A stretch of 64,000 nt of DNA from Pseudosulfitobacter sp. DSM 107133 (lineage in GTDB: Bacteria; Pseudomonadota; Alphaproteobacteria; Rhodobacterales; Rhodobacteraceae): positions 248,001 through 312,000 of the forward strand of contig NZ_CP085155.1 in assembly GCF_022788695.1 (NCBI RefSeq), written 5' to 3'. The stretch's first letter is position 1; each line of letters begins with the position of its first letter. Below are positions 9,078-19,500 of the stretch, piece by piece. The notes under the pieces are model-generated. The model was not told the origin of the DNA, searched no databases, and worked only from the letters and a program-made list of their open reading frames with translations. The position numbers were made by a program, and so were the translations under genes.

Positions 9078-12000
9078 TCAGATGTTAAAGCGCGCGCGGC
9101 TGACTTCGGCCAGATTGCTGTCCTTGAAGGTGATAGCCTGACCTGCATGGTTAAAGACCACATCAGCACCTTGCTGTGTCATCTTGCCGAGCACATCCGC
9201 TTTGGAGGCAAAGCCAAAACCAGACAATTGCAGATTGTCCCACGGCTCGAAGCCATGGATGGTGTCATTGCCGCCTTGACCTGCGCGGAACACAAAGGTG
9301 TCAGACCCGATACCACCGTTCATCGTGTCGTTTCCTGCACCGCCTTCAATCACGTCGTTCCATTCGCTGCGGGCTTTGCGCATGAATGCATCCAATCCGA
9401 CTTCGGTATTGCGACGGTATTCACCTGAATCCGAAAACCCGACCATGATCTGCTCGCGGGTGCCACCACCATCCAGGAAGTCGCTCCAGCCTTTCAGACC
9501 ACCGGCATCAGCGGTCCGACCCAGGACGTTCTGGTACAGCAACTCGATGAATTCGACGTTCTCAAGTGCGCCGTAGGTGGCTTGAAATTCTTTACTGTTC
9601 ACAAATCCGCTGGCAACGCGTTCGATGTCATGGGTTCCTGCATTCATGGCATTAAACCAGCCCTCAAATCCTTCGGCATTGGGCATGCGGTCGAAAGCTG
9701 CGCCATACATGCGATAGACTTGGCCTGACCGTTCGATATGAACGCGCGAGTCCGGGTCCAGGACAGATGCGCTTTCATCTGACAGGATCTGGTTTCCAGC
9801 GTTGCCGCGCAATATGCTGGCATCGTTCGGGTTGCCTGTGATCACGGCTGCGCCCGAGCTTGCGCCAAAGGCGGCTTCCGGTCGAATTCCGAATTTTTCA
9901 CTCAGGTTGCTGAACTCGCGGCTGCCGGTAAAGCCCTTGAGTACCTCAGCCCGGTCAGCGCCGTCAGATAGCTTTGCCATCCAGGCGTTGAAGCCACCTG
10001 TATCTGCTGCGCGGTTGAAGAAGGCAGCATAAAGCGTGTTGACGTATTCGGCATCGCTCGTATTGCGGTTAACAAACTCTTTGCTGTTGATGAAGCCGCG
10101 CGCGATGTTTTCACCAGCCAGAACGCCGGTGGCAAGGTTGTCCACCCAATAGTTCGAGCCTGTCGGATCCGAGAACCGCCCGAGGATTGTCTCGTAGAAC
10201 CGTTCGACAAAATCGCTGATGTTATGCAACGACTGGTTGTTCTGATAGGCTGCGGTGCGATAACTGTCCGAGACGACATCATAGGGGGTCTCCCAACGGT
10301 AGATGACCGCCTGATCCTGTGACACGGTGGTCCCGCCCGAAATGATGTCAAGCCGCCCGTCGCCGTCGATATCCTTGACGACCGGCGCCCCGGCATAGGT
10401 GTTGAACACCTGATCGGCGCGGGTGAGGCTGGAAAGCTGGGTGCCATCGCTGTCGAGGATAATGGTTTGCGACCCCATGCTGATAAGGATCTCCAGATCG
10501 CCATCGGCATTGTCGATATCGACCACAACGGGTTGGCGTGCGATTGGCAATTCGCGCGCTTCGCCCGTCAATGGCCCGTCTTTGTAGATGGAAGGGGCGG
10601 CTTCAAAAAGCTGCTGTCCATTGGCATTCCATGCGTAAACATAGCCCTTGATGGTTGTGGCGATGATTTCCAGTGTGCCATCGCCATCAAGGTCAGCCAG
10701 CACAGGTGCTGCAAGGGTCTGCCCATTTGTTTCGAGCGTATATTTCAATGAACCGTCGGCATTCCATACCTTGATGTGTTGCCCACGTTCGTCCTGGAAG
10801 AAGTTCGAGGTTCCCAACACGATTTCAAGTTTGCCGTCGCGGTCGAGATCGGCAATCTTGGGGTTCGACCAAAGCGGTTGTTCCGAGAATTTACCACGGA
10901 ACTCCGCATCGCTGGAATTCTGCACCTCATCGGTCCAGCCTTCGATGTTGGCCTGCGCGTAGTTCGACAGAACGTGCAAAATGCCGCCTTGGGTCGTAAT
11001 GCCCGCATTGCCGTTGTCGGTGATGTCCGCAGGAACAATCAGTTCGTAAAGACCGTCGCCGTCAAGATCTGCAATCCCCGGAGAGGTGGAGGTTGTGTCG
11101 TGAAGGTTGAATTCCATTTCCAGCGTGCCAGTGGCACCGTCAACCACATACAACCGGTGATCCCAAGAGGTGAACAAAACTTCGCGTTTGCCGTCGGCGT
11201 CGATATCAAAGATACGCGGCGTGCCATAGACTCCTTCGGGTCGTCCGTCGGGGCCATCTTCAACCTTGTCCAAAGCAGTGCCGAAAATGTCGCGAGTCTG
11301 GAAAAACCAGAGCTCGTTGCCTTCGGCATCGAGCGCATAAACGCCGCCCTTGTCACCGGGCTGGCCGGGAGATTCAAATTCGACAGCGTTGTCGCCGCCA
11401 ACGCCGATGACGATATCAATCTTGTTGTCACCGTTCACATCCGAAAAGACTGCCTGGGTCGAAACGGAGGTGGAATTGTATTTTTTGCCGGTGCGGCTGT
11501 CGAGACCGTCAATCGCAGCAAAGGTTTTGGTCCATTTTACGGTTCCGTCATCTTCCAGAACGATCAGACCGGCAGGGCGAAGTTCATTGCCCTGCGCGTC
11601 AAGCGTCTTGGACGTTCCAACAAAGATCTCGTCCAGACCGTCATTGTCGATATCATAGGCCGACACGGACGCGAAACGCACCGGGCCAAAGTCCAGCTTC
11701 TGCGACCATGTGTTGACCGGCAGGTCGGTTTCGAGTGTGTATTTCATCGCCACGCCATTGGGCGTGGTGCCATTGGGATAGGCAGGCGCCGAAACCTGAA
11801 GATAGTAGATTCCGCTTTCATTGGCCAGGAAACTGATCCGTTCGGTGCCGCCGCTGACGTTGTTCGCCTGTACCTGATTTCCGTTGGCATCAAATAGCAC
11901 CATGTTCAGCTCATCCGCCGCCATGGGATCACCGCTGCCGGTCGAGGTCATGGCAAAGTTCAATTCGCCCGGTCCGGTGACAATCTGAAACCAGTCCTGC

Positions 12001-13196
12001 CCGCTGCCCACAACCTGTTGCGTGCCCGATGTCAGGGGCGTTGCGGTTTCGAGGGTTTCACCGGGGTTGTTCGGCCCGCGCACTTCGGCCTCGGGCAGGT
12101 CCACATCAAGCGTATAGCTCAGCCGGCTGCCATTGGGCGCGCCATCGGGAAACCCGTGGGCGTAGACCTTGACGAAATATTCGCCGTCTTCGGGCAACAC
12201 ATAAGTGATTTTCTCGGCGCTGGTGCCGGCGGTCATGCTGGTTTCGTACACAGTGGTGCCGTTGGCGGCATACAGGATCATGTCCAGATCAGCCACCTTG
12301 CCCGGGACATCCGGCCCCGCGGCGAGCGTCAGGACAGTCTGGCCAGACAGACTGTCAATCTTGTGCCAGTCCACATTCGAGCCGTGAAAGATACTGGTGC
12401 CTTCCGCCAGGGTCGCGGCTCCGGAAATGACGTCGTTGGCCTCGCTCACATCTGCGACGGGCAAGCTGATATCGAGCGTATAATCCAGCTTGATTCCGCC
12501 CGAAGTGGCGTTCGGTGCGCCGGCCCAGAATACTTTGATAAAAAAGTCGCCACCCGTGGGCAGGTTGTAGTTTACCGTCTCGCGCCCCGTAGACGTATCG
12601 GAAGGTGCGGCCACGACACGGCCCAGACTGTCATAAAGCAGCACATTCAGGTTCTCGGGGTTCGCGCCCGCGTCTGTGGTCAGATCGACCGTCACCTGGC
12701 CTGAGACGCTGTTGACGCGAAACCAGTCCACAGCCGCGCCCTGGATGCTATGGCTGCCTGCGGTCAGCGTTTGCGCGGTTGCCTGCGTCTCGTTGCCGTC
12801 AACGGCGCTGGCATCGGGCAGGCTGACGTTCAGCGTATAGCTCATTTGCAGGTCTACGGGCGGATTTTCAACAAACTGTGCGGTTGTCACGCGCAGATAA
12901 TAGGTGCCGTCCTGAGACGCCAGAGGACTAAAGCTTTCGGTGGCGTTGGTCTTGAAGTCTGCCTGAATTGCCTGTCCGGCGGAATTGAACAGCACCATCG
13001 CCAGATCACGCGCTTCACCCTCTTGCGACATGGTGAAAATCATCTCGCCCGCGCTTACATCCAAGCGGTACCAGTCGACGCCATCGCCCTGAATTTCATA
13101 CTGTCCGCTTGACAGTTGCGCCGCAGTTTCAAGCGTTTCGTTCGAGTCAAAACTGGTGACTGCCAGCGTGCCAACGCCGTCTTCAAAAATATCCAT
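9078..13196 (-). CDS. giant PPC / FG-GAP propeller / DUF4214 secreted protein
   Basis: About 1372 residues. Residues 10-490 hold four pre-peptidase C-terminal (PPC) type domains, each with a VDWxxx core and an xYYLxV or FFIKV ending. Residues 500-965 are an FG-GAP/VCBS-type propeller with repeated calcium-loop motifs such as YDIDNDGLDEIFVG, ADLDGDGLYELIV and KDIDGDGRLDIISG. Two DUF4214 pairs follow (about 990-1100 and 1155-1275), then an RTX repeat (EGGAGNDTMNGG) and the shared C-terminal module. Start at 13196 (MDIFEDG) is preferred: the frame stays open to 13319 but those 41 residues are basic, Cys-containing and unlike the rest, and an AGAGGG lies 13 bases before 13196. FG-GAP propellers resemble integrin alpha heads, so ligand or matrix binding is a reasonable guess, not shown. 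Confidence 0.87.
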   Translation of the reverse strand: MDIFEDGVGTLAVTSFDSNETLETAAQLSSGQYEIQGDGVDWYRLDVSAGEMIFTMSQEGEARDLAMVLFNSAGQAIQADFKTNATESFSPLASQDGTYYLRVTTAQFVENPPVDLQMSYTLNVSLPDASAVDGNETQATAQTLTAGSHSIQGAAVDWFRVNSVSGQVTVDLTTDAGANPENLNVLLYDSLGRVVAAPSDTSTGRETVNYNLPTGGDFFIKVFWAGAPNATSGGIKLDYTLDISLPVADVSEANDVISGAATLAEGTSIFHGSNVDWHKIDSLSGQTVLTLAAGPDVPGKVADLDMILYAANGTTVYETSMTAGTSAEKITYVLPEDGEYFVKVYAHGFPDGAPNGSRLSYTLDVDLPEAEVRGPNNPGETLETATPLTSGTQQVVGSGQDWFQIVTGPGELNFAMTSTGSGDPMAADELNMVLFDANGNQVQANNVSGGTERISFLANESGIYYLQVSAPAYPNGTTPNGVAMKYTLETDLPVNTWSQKLDFGPVRFASVSAYDIDNDGLDEIFVGTSKTLDAQGNELRPAGLIVLEDDGTVKWTKTFAAIDGLDSRTGKKYNSTSVSTQAVFSDVNGDNKIDIVIGVGGDNAVEFESPGQPGDKGGVYALDAEGNELWFFQTRDIFGTALDKVEDGPDGRPEGVYGTPRIFDIDADGKREVLFTSWDHRLYVVDGATGTLEMEFNLHDTTSTSPGIADLDGDGLYELIVPADITDNGNAGITTQGGILHVLSNYAQANIEGWTDEVQNSSDAEFRGKFSEQPLWSNPKIADLDRDGKLEIVLGTSNFFQDERGQHIKVWNADGSLKYTLETNGQTLAAPVLADLDGDGTLEIIATTIKGYVYAWNANGQQLFEAAPSIYKDGPLTGEARELPIARQPVVVDIDNADGDLEILISMGSQTIILDSDGTQLSSLTRADQVFNTYAGAPVVKDIDGDGRLDIISGGTTVSQDQAVIYRWETPYDVVSDSYRTAAYQNNQSLHNISDFVERFYETILGRFSDPTGSNYWVDNLATGVLAGENIARGFINSKEFVNRNTSDAEYVNTLYAAFFNRAADTGGFNAWMAKLSDGADRAEVLKGFTGSREFSNLSEKFGIRPEAAFGASSGAAVITGNPNDASILRGNAGNQILSDESASVLDPDSRVHIERSGQVYRMYGAAFDRMPNAEGFEGWFNAMNAGTHDIERVASGFVNSKEFQATYGALENVEFIELLYQNVLGRTADAGGLKGWSDFLDGGGTREQIMVGFSDSGEYRRNTEVGLDAFMRKARSEWNDVIEGGAGNDTMNGGIGSDTFVFRAGQGGNDTIHGFEPWDNLQLSGFGFASKADVLGKMTQQGADVVFNHAGQAITFKDSNLAEVSRARFNI

Positions 13197-13412
13197 GTGC
13201 TGTAAAGTACCCTCTGCCCGACTGCCCCGCGCGCGGCATGACATGTAATGTAAGAAATTGATTTGCGTATGAGCCACGCTATTGATGAATATTTTGATGG
13301 CATTCTTGCGGCATCCCAACGAAAAAGTGAATCCAATCCGAATTACCAGTGCATTGTGGCCAATCTGCCCGAAACTGCGTCTGCAATTGCGACTTTACGA
13401 CTGGTGCTGCAA

Positions 13413-16103
13413 TCACAGCAGGACAAGCATCTCTTGTGATACATCCACCAGTTGAGAATCCAGAAATGTCACCCTGACCTCCTGATCCTCAAAGACCACG
13501 TTGCTGCCCACCTGTTCGAACTGCGCAAGCGCAGCGTTTTCGCTGCCATAGCCGAAACCCTGCAATTCAATCCGGTCCCAGGCCTCCAGATCAACCACCA
13601 CATGCGCGCCGCCGTCAAAAGCTGCAAAGACAAAAGTGTCGGACAGGGCGCCGCCATACAGCACGTCGTGACCGCCACCTGCTTCCAGCCGGTCGTTTTC
13701 GCCCAGATTGCGCAGGTATTCGGTCAGCGCATCAGCTGTACCTTTGATCAACTCGGCCGATTGGGCAAATCCGCGCACAACATCCGGTCGGCTGTAGGTG
13801 CCATCGCGCAGCAAGGCCAGCCAACTGTTCAGACCGGCGCTGTCCGGGGCGCGATCCAGCACGTTGTTATACAGCAGCGTGACGAACTGCCGGTCGTTGG
13901 TATCGCCATAGGTGTTCTGGAACTCCGCCGAATTGACAAAGCCCGCAGCGACCTGCGCATAGCTCCAGTCGCCTGCCATCCGTTCGGACCAGCCCAGCAG
14001 CCCGGCTTCATCGGGATCACGGTCCAGCGTGGCGCGGTACAGACGGAACACATCATCCACCAGCGCGGCCTGATAGCCCGCAAAGCTCATGCGCAGACTG
14101 TCGGCTTCGGTTGCGGCCTTGAACTCGCCCGACTCCGAAAACCCGCGCACCACTTCCGCACGGTTCAGGGTGCCGTCGCCAAGGTGGCCGGTCCATGCCG
14201 CCAGCCCCGCCGCATCCGGCGCACGGTCCAGCACGTTGTTGTACAAAAGCGTGACAAACCCTTCGTCGGTTGTGGCCCCGTAGGTGCGCTGGAACTCTGC
14301 CGAGCCGACAAACCCCGAGATCACATCCAGCAAGCTTTGTGATCCATCGGCCAGCGCCGTGGTCCAGCTTTTGTGTCCGGTCTCGTCGGGGTCGCGGTCC
14401 AGCGTGGCCCGGTACAAACGAAAAACCTGCCCCGCCGGGTCGTCAAAGCGGGCGTCCACCGCTTCGCCGCGCAACATGTCATCGCCTGTTCCGCCGACAA
14501 GCACATCGTCCCCACCGGTGCCAATCAGCCTTTGCGCTTGCGGAGTCAGTGGCGCAGTGTCGATGTGCCACAGCCCCATCAGGTCTGTCAGGTGGAAATC
14601 GGATTGCTTCAGCGACCGGCCATCATCGCTGAACAGGTGCAGTTCTTCGCCCTGAAAGAAGATCTTGATCCCATTGGATGTGCTCTGAAACCGGAAGGCA
14701 TCCAAAGAATAGGCCCGCCCCATGCCCGACAGGTCGATGGTGTCCACACCCAGCTGAAAATCGGTGATGATGTCGCGGCTGCCATCGGCCCTGAAAATAA
14801 ACGTGTCGGCACCCTCGCCCCCGGTCAGCCGGTCTGCGCCCCTGCCGTCGGTCAGGATATCGTCGCCGCCCCGCCCGTCCAGCACGTTGTCGGCACCGTT
14901 GCCTTGCAGGATGTCATCGCCATTGGTGCCGGTGCGGTTGGCGTTGCTGGCTGTGGCGGTCACAACCGACCCCAGATTGCCCAGATCCACCGCCAGTTCG
15001 CTGACCCGCAGCCCGCCTTCCCCCGAGGCAAAGATGCGCAGCACGCCGTTCTCAAGCAACATGCTCAGCCCGGTGACATCTTCCAGCGCCATGTCCATGC
15101 TGTCTGCGATGGTGTCCAGATGCACCAACCGCCCGTCCGGCAACAGGGTCAGCAGCGACAGCCCGTCATCGCCGCCGCCCGCCACGATGAACACACGCCC
15201 ATCGGTTTCGATCACTTCAAGCTGGGTCAGCGCCTGAAAACGCGTGTTCATATCGTCGTTGACCTGATCCACCAGCGTCAGCTTGCCGGTTGCTTCCAGC
15301 TGCATTACCGAAATCGACGATGTGCCCGCGCCCGCCATCAGCACAAATGTCCTGCCGCCCGTCTGCACGACTTCGACGGCTGTCGGGTTGGCCACAGGCA
15401 GACCGCTTTGTGCGTCCAGACAATGTGTCAGCTGCACCTGACCGCCCGCGCTGACCTGCAACAGGTGCACCGCATTGCTTTGCGCCGACAGTGTCAGCAG
15501 CCATGTGGCCCCATGCGCCGCAACCTGCGCCATATCCGCCACATCGCGCGCGCCGGCGCTTGCGCCCAGATCCAGCGTTGCCTCGAATTCCCAGCTGCCG
15601 TCGGCGCGCTCTTGCCAGCAGGTCACGCCGTCGCGGTCCTGACCGGCGGTAAAGACCAGAACCTTGCCGCCCGCCGCCTCGATCCGCTCAAAACAAGTGA
15701 TGCGCGTGGCGTCTGTCGGCAAGGACACGCTTTGTGCCACGCGGCCATGGGAATTCAGAACATGGGCCGTCATCGCCACGCCCTGCGGGCCAAATGACAA
15801 CAGCGCCAAAGCGCCATCGTGCAGCCCCAGCTCCAGCCGTCCGGGCGCTGTCAGCCCGTCGCCCGAGTCCACAAACACGCGGTGCAACAACGAGAAATCG
15901 GTGTCGGGCTTGCGGATCTCGATCCACTGCCCGTCAGCGCTGATTGTGGCCACCCGCGCGCCGTAATTGCAGGTGAAAGATACAAGATCACTGATGCCCG
16001 ACACGAATGCATCGGAACCGCCGGCACGGGTGCCGACATGTGTAAGATAAGCCACCCCCGGCCCCCTTTTTGATAGACAGGCCCACCCCTGAGCCCGTGC
16101 CAT
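13413..16103 (-). CDS. RTX / DUF4214 secreted protein with beta-propeller-like N-terminus
   Basis: An 896-residue protein. Residues 1-380 are repetitive beta-strand sequence (for example VFIVAGGGDDGLSLLTLLPDG) as in propeller-like N-termini of roseobacter RTX proteins. Residues 391-438 are RTX nonapeptides (GNGADNVLDGRGGDDIL), then a beta-roll tail ending FHLTDL, another GGTGDDMLRG repeat, two DUF4214 pairs (about 558-800) and the shared C-terminal module (VDLEAWD, FGYGS, NVVFEDQ). The ATG at 16103 has no visible ribosome-binding site; a GTG at 16055 is preceded by AAGGGGG and starts MAYLTHVG, so translation may begin there. Same orientation as the preceding gene on the minus strand, with a roughly 220-bp gap and no obvious terminator between. 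Confidence 0.85.
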   Translation of the reverse strand: MARAQGWACLSKRGPGVAYLTHVGTRAGGSDAFVSGISDLVSFTCNYGARVATISADGQWIEIRKPDTDFSLLHRVFVDSGDGLTAPGRLELGLHDGALALLSFGPQGVAMTAHVLNSHGRVAQSVSLPTDATRITCFERIEAAGGKVLVFTAGQDRDGVTCWQERADGSWEFEATLDLGASAGARDVADMAQVAAHGATWLLTLSAQSNAVHLLQVSAGGQVQLTHCLDAQSGLPVANPTAVEVVQTGGRTFVLMAGAGTSSISVMQLEATGKLTLVDQVNDDMNTRFQALTQLEVIETDGRVFIVAGGGDDGLSLLTLLPDGRLVHLDTIADSMDMALEDVTGLSMLLENGVLRIFASGEGGLRVSELAVDLGNLGSVVTATASNANRTGTNGDDILQGNGADNVLDGRGGDDILTDGRGADRLTGGEGADTFIFRADGSRDIITDFQLGVDTIDLSGMGRAYSLDAFRFQSTSNGIKIFFQGEELHLFSDDGRSLKQSDFHLTDLMGLWHIDTAPLTPQAQRLIGTGGDDVLVGGTGDDMLRGEAVDARFDDPAGQVFRLYRATLDRDPDETGHKSWTTALADGSQSLLDVISGFVGSAEFQRTYGATTDEGFVTLLYNNVLDRAPDAAGLAAWTGHLGDGTLNRAEVVRGFSESGEFKAATEADSLRMSFAGYQAALVDDVFRLYRATLDRDPDEAGLLGWSERMAGDWSYAQVAAGFVNSAEFQNTYGDTNDRQFVTLLYNNVLDRAPDSAGLNSWLALLRDGTYSRPDVVRGFAQSAELIKGTADALTEYLRNLGENDRLEAGGGHDVLYGGALSDTFVFAAFDGGAHVVVDLEAWDRIELQGFGYGSENAALAQFEQVGSNVVFEDQEVRVTFLDSQLVDVSQEMLVLL

Positions 16104-16570
16104 CTGTCTAGGGGGCAGCTGTTAATACGCTCGAAACGAACGGTGGCGGAAATGAGGCGCTTGCGTAAAAGTCGACAGAAGTAAACGCCGGGAAAACCGT
16201 TCATGGTTTTGTAACTGTGCCGGCCTTGTCGAAACTGGGGGAAGGTGGCGGAGCGCTGGCGAGACTGCGCAACGCACAACTCTGCTTCAGGTTGTCAGGA
16301 TTTCACAAGAACCATGGCGACATGCACGCCTGGCCGAAGTTGGACTGTCATGAAAATGCCACTTTAACTTGTGAGATTCACACAGGAAAACTGTGACTTA
16401 TTTTGCCCACCTCCTGTAAATGAGGCGCGGCGAAAGGCATTAATATTAGACAGACATAGGCATATTCTGTATCAACCAGAGATAGCCATCTGCGGTCGCG
16501 CCCGAAAAATGTGGTAACAACATGTCGCGCAACGATTGTCAGGCTAACGCAAACAGGACAGGCCCCTTCA
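16104..16570. other. non-coding intergenic region with TGTGA/TCACA motifs
   Basis: This 0.47-kb gap separates the divergent RTX gene and hybrid kinase. I see no convincing gene. It holds a perfect inverted repeat, TGTGA-GAT-TCACA (16370-16382), and a further TGTGA at 16392-16396 that also pairs with the TCACA. The half-sites resemble Crp-type boxes, but the 3-base spacing does not fit the classical 6. A weak GTG-started extension of the kinase frame begins at 16511. Confidence 0.5.
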
Positions 16571-19500
16571 GTGCGCAAGCTGGATATTCTACTTATCGCT
16601 TTGTTCACGTTGATAACCGTGGGCCTGGCAACACTGCGCTATCAGACCTCGCAAAACGCCGCCGAGACAGAGTTTTCACGGCTGACAGCGGATGGAATGG
16701 AAGCGCTTGACACGCGTATGGAGGGCTATGTTCATAGCCTGACCGGCGTGGCCGCTTTTATTGGTGCATCCCAAACTGTCAGCCCGACTGAGTTTGACGC
16801 CTATGTCGGATCACTGAAGATCTCAGATTATTTGCCCGGTATTCTGGGAATGGGACTGATCGAGTCTGTGTCCGACGCCGCGCTTGACGATTTCGAAACA
16901 ATGCGCCGGAACTTCGGTCAGGCAGGGTTTGATGTGCATCCCGAGGTTGATGCGCACGAACATTTCATCATCACCCTTATCGCGCCGCTTGAACGTTACC
17001 GGTCAATTCTGGGGTTGGATCTGCGATTTAACGAAGCCCGCTCGCAAGCTTTGGAAGACGCCCGCGAACTTGGCAGGCCACAACTGTCACAGCGTATCAG
17101 CCTGGTGCAGGGCGATCCGTCACGGGTCGCTTTCATGCTGGTGATGCCGGTTGAGAAAAGGGCAGGGCTTACACACGATATGTGGGTCTATGCGCCCTTT
17201 GTCGGGGCGGACATTCTGTCCTACCTGACACCAAGCCAGGGCGGCAGTTACGAAATCACGGTCTATGACGGTGACAATACCGATGCGGAAAACCTGATAT
17301 TTTCCTCGGCCTCCGAAGGGAAGAAGGCGGGTGCGTTCTCCCGGATCTATCGGACGACCAATTGGGGGCGTCCCTGGACCATCGTGTTCCGCAGCACGCC
17401 TGCCTACGATTTCCTGTTCAAGAAATATGCCCATATCCTGATCCTGATCGCCGGGGCATTGCTGATTTCGATGCTGTATATCGCCTTGCGCAGCCTGCGC
17501 CTGCGTGGCGAGGCCCTGAGCGAAGTTGCCGAGATGCGCGCGCGCAAGCTGGACGCACAGGAGGATGAGAAAAGCTCGATCCTTGAAAACGCGGTGTCGG
17601 CGGTGTTCATATTGGATGGCGAAAGCAAAGTGCTGTCCGCCAATACGGCGGCGCTTGAGATGTTCGGCTATGACGCCGACGAAATGCCTGCAAAAGACTT
17701 TGTGTCACTGGTGCGCCCCGATCCCGAACGCAAGCCGCATGATCGCCACAACGCGCTTGGCCGCACCAAAGAGGGCACGCGCCTGTTGCTGGATGTGCAG
17801 CGCAATGACTGGAAATCCTTCGACGGCCACGTGCGCAAGACGATCATCGTCCACGACCTGACAGACGAGATACGCACCCAGAACGAACTGAAGAACACCA
17901 AGACATTGTACGACCTGGCCCTGCAAGGCGCGCAGATTGGCGTGTTCGACGTGGATCTGGTGAATGGAACCTCAGAGGTGTCCGACACATGGTGCCGGAT
18001 CATGGGGCTTGATCTGGGCGCACATGACGCCGACACGCAGTCGCTGTTCATGGACCGTGTCCACCCCGACGACCGGCACATTATGGACGAAGCCGATGCC
18101 GGATGTGTCCGTGGCGACACCGAAAGGTCGATTTCCGAATACCGCGTCCGCTTTGACACGCCGGATGGCGTTGTGTGGCGCTGGATGAAATCCGACGCCA
18201 TCGTTGTTGCCCGTGACAAGAACGGCCGCGCCACACGGCTGATCGGGACGCAAACCGATGTGACCGACCTGCGCCATTCGCGCAACGCGCTTGAAGCCAG
18301 CGAAAAACGGTTCCGCAATGTACTGGCCGTTGCACCTGTCGGCATGGTCATGATGGACGACCAAAGCAACATCACTGGCGTAAACAACGCCTTTTGCACG
18401 GTCAGCGGCTATTCCGAAGAAGAGCTGTTGGCCCCCATGCGCATGGCAGACCTGATCCCGCCGGACGGGCGGGGGCCGATCTATCGCGCGGTGGCCGAAA
18501 TGGTCGAGGCGCGTGCCGAGCTGTATCAGGGTGAACATCAGGTGCTGCATTCCAGCGGCGAGTTGCGCTGGTGTTATTTCCGGGTCAGCTGGGTCTATGA
18601 CAAGAACCAGGACCGCAATTTCTATGTCGCGCAGGTTCTGGACATTACCGATCAGAAAAAGATCGAGCAGATCAAGAACGAGTTCGTGGCAACGGTCAGC
18701 CACGAATTGCGCACGCCGCTGACCTCGATCAAGGGGGCGCTGGGGCTGATCAGCGCCACCGCCGGCGACAACCTTCCACCTGCGATGCTGCGGCTGGTGG
18801 ACATTGCCACAACAAACGTCGACCGGCTGACATCAATCGTCAACGACATTCTGGATCTTGAAAAAATCTCGTCGGGCGAGGTGACATTCAATTTTGACAA
18901 TGTCGATATGGGCGCGTTGATCCACGATACAGTGACCGAGCTTTCGCCCTATATCAAAAACCACCATGCCATTGTCGAAACAGACCTGCCTGACACCGCA
19001 GTGCAGATCTATGCCGATCCGGGGCGCACCAAGCAGGTTCTGGTGAACCTTCTGTCGAACGCCTGCAAATACTCGCCCGATAACAGCACCGTGCGGATCA
19101 AGACCGAAGTGGTGAACGGCATGGCCATCGTCTATGTCCAGAACGAAGGTCCGGGCATTCCGGAACAGTTCCGGTCGCGCATCTTCAAAGCGTTTTCGCA
19201 AGCCGATAGCTCGGACACCCGCGCCAAGGGCGGCACCGGGTTGGGCCTGAACATCACCCGCCAGATTGTCACCCGTCAGGGGGGCGAGATTGGTTTCGAA
19301 AGCGTGCCCAATCGGGTCACGGTGTTCTGGTTTACCTGCCCGCTGGCCACCCCTCAGCAGGTCGCGCCCGAAACTGTGCCACAACTGCCAGAGCCCATGG
19401 CCAAACGCGCCCGGATCAAGGTTCTGCATCTGGAAGACGATCTGGATTTCGCAGAAGTCATAGATTCGGGTCTTGGCAAGGTTGCCGACGTAAGCCACGC

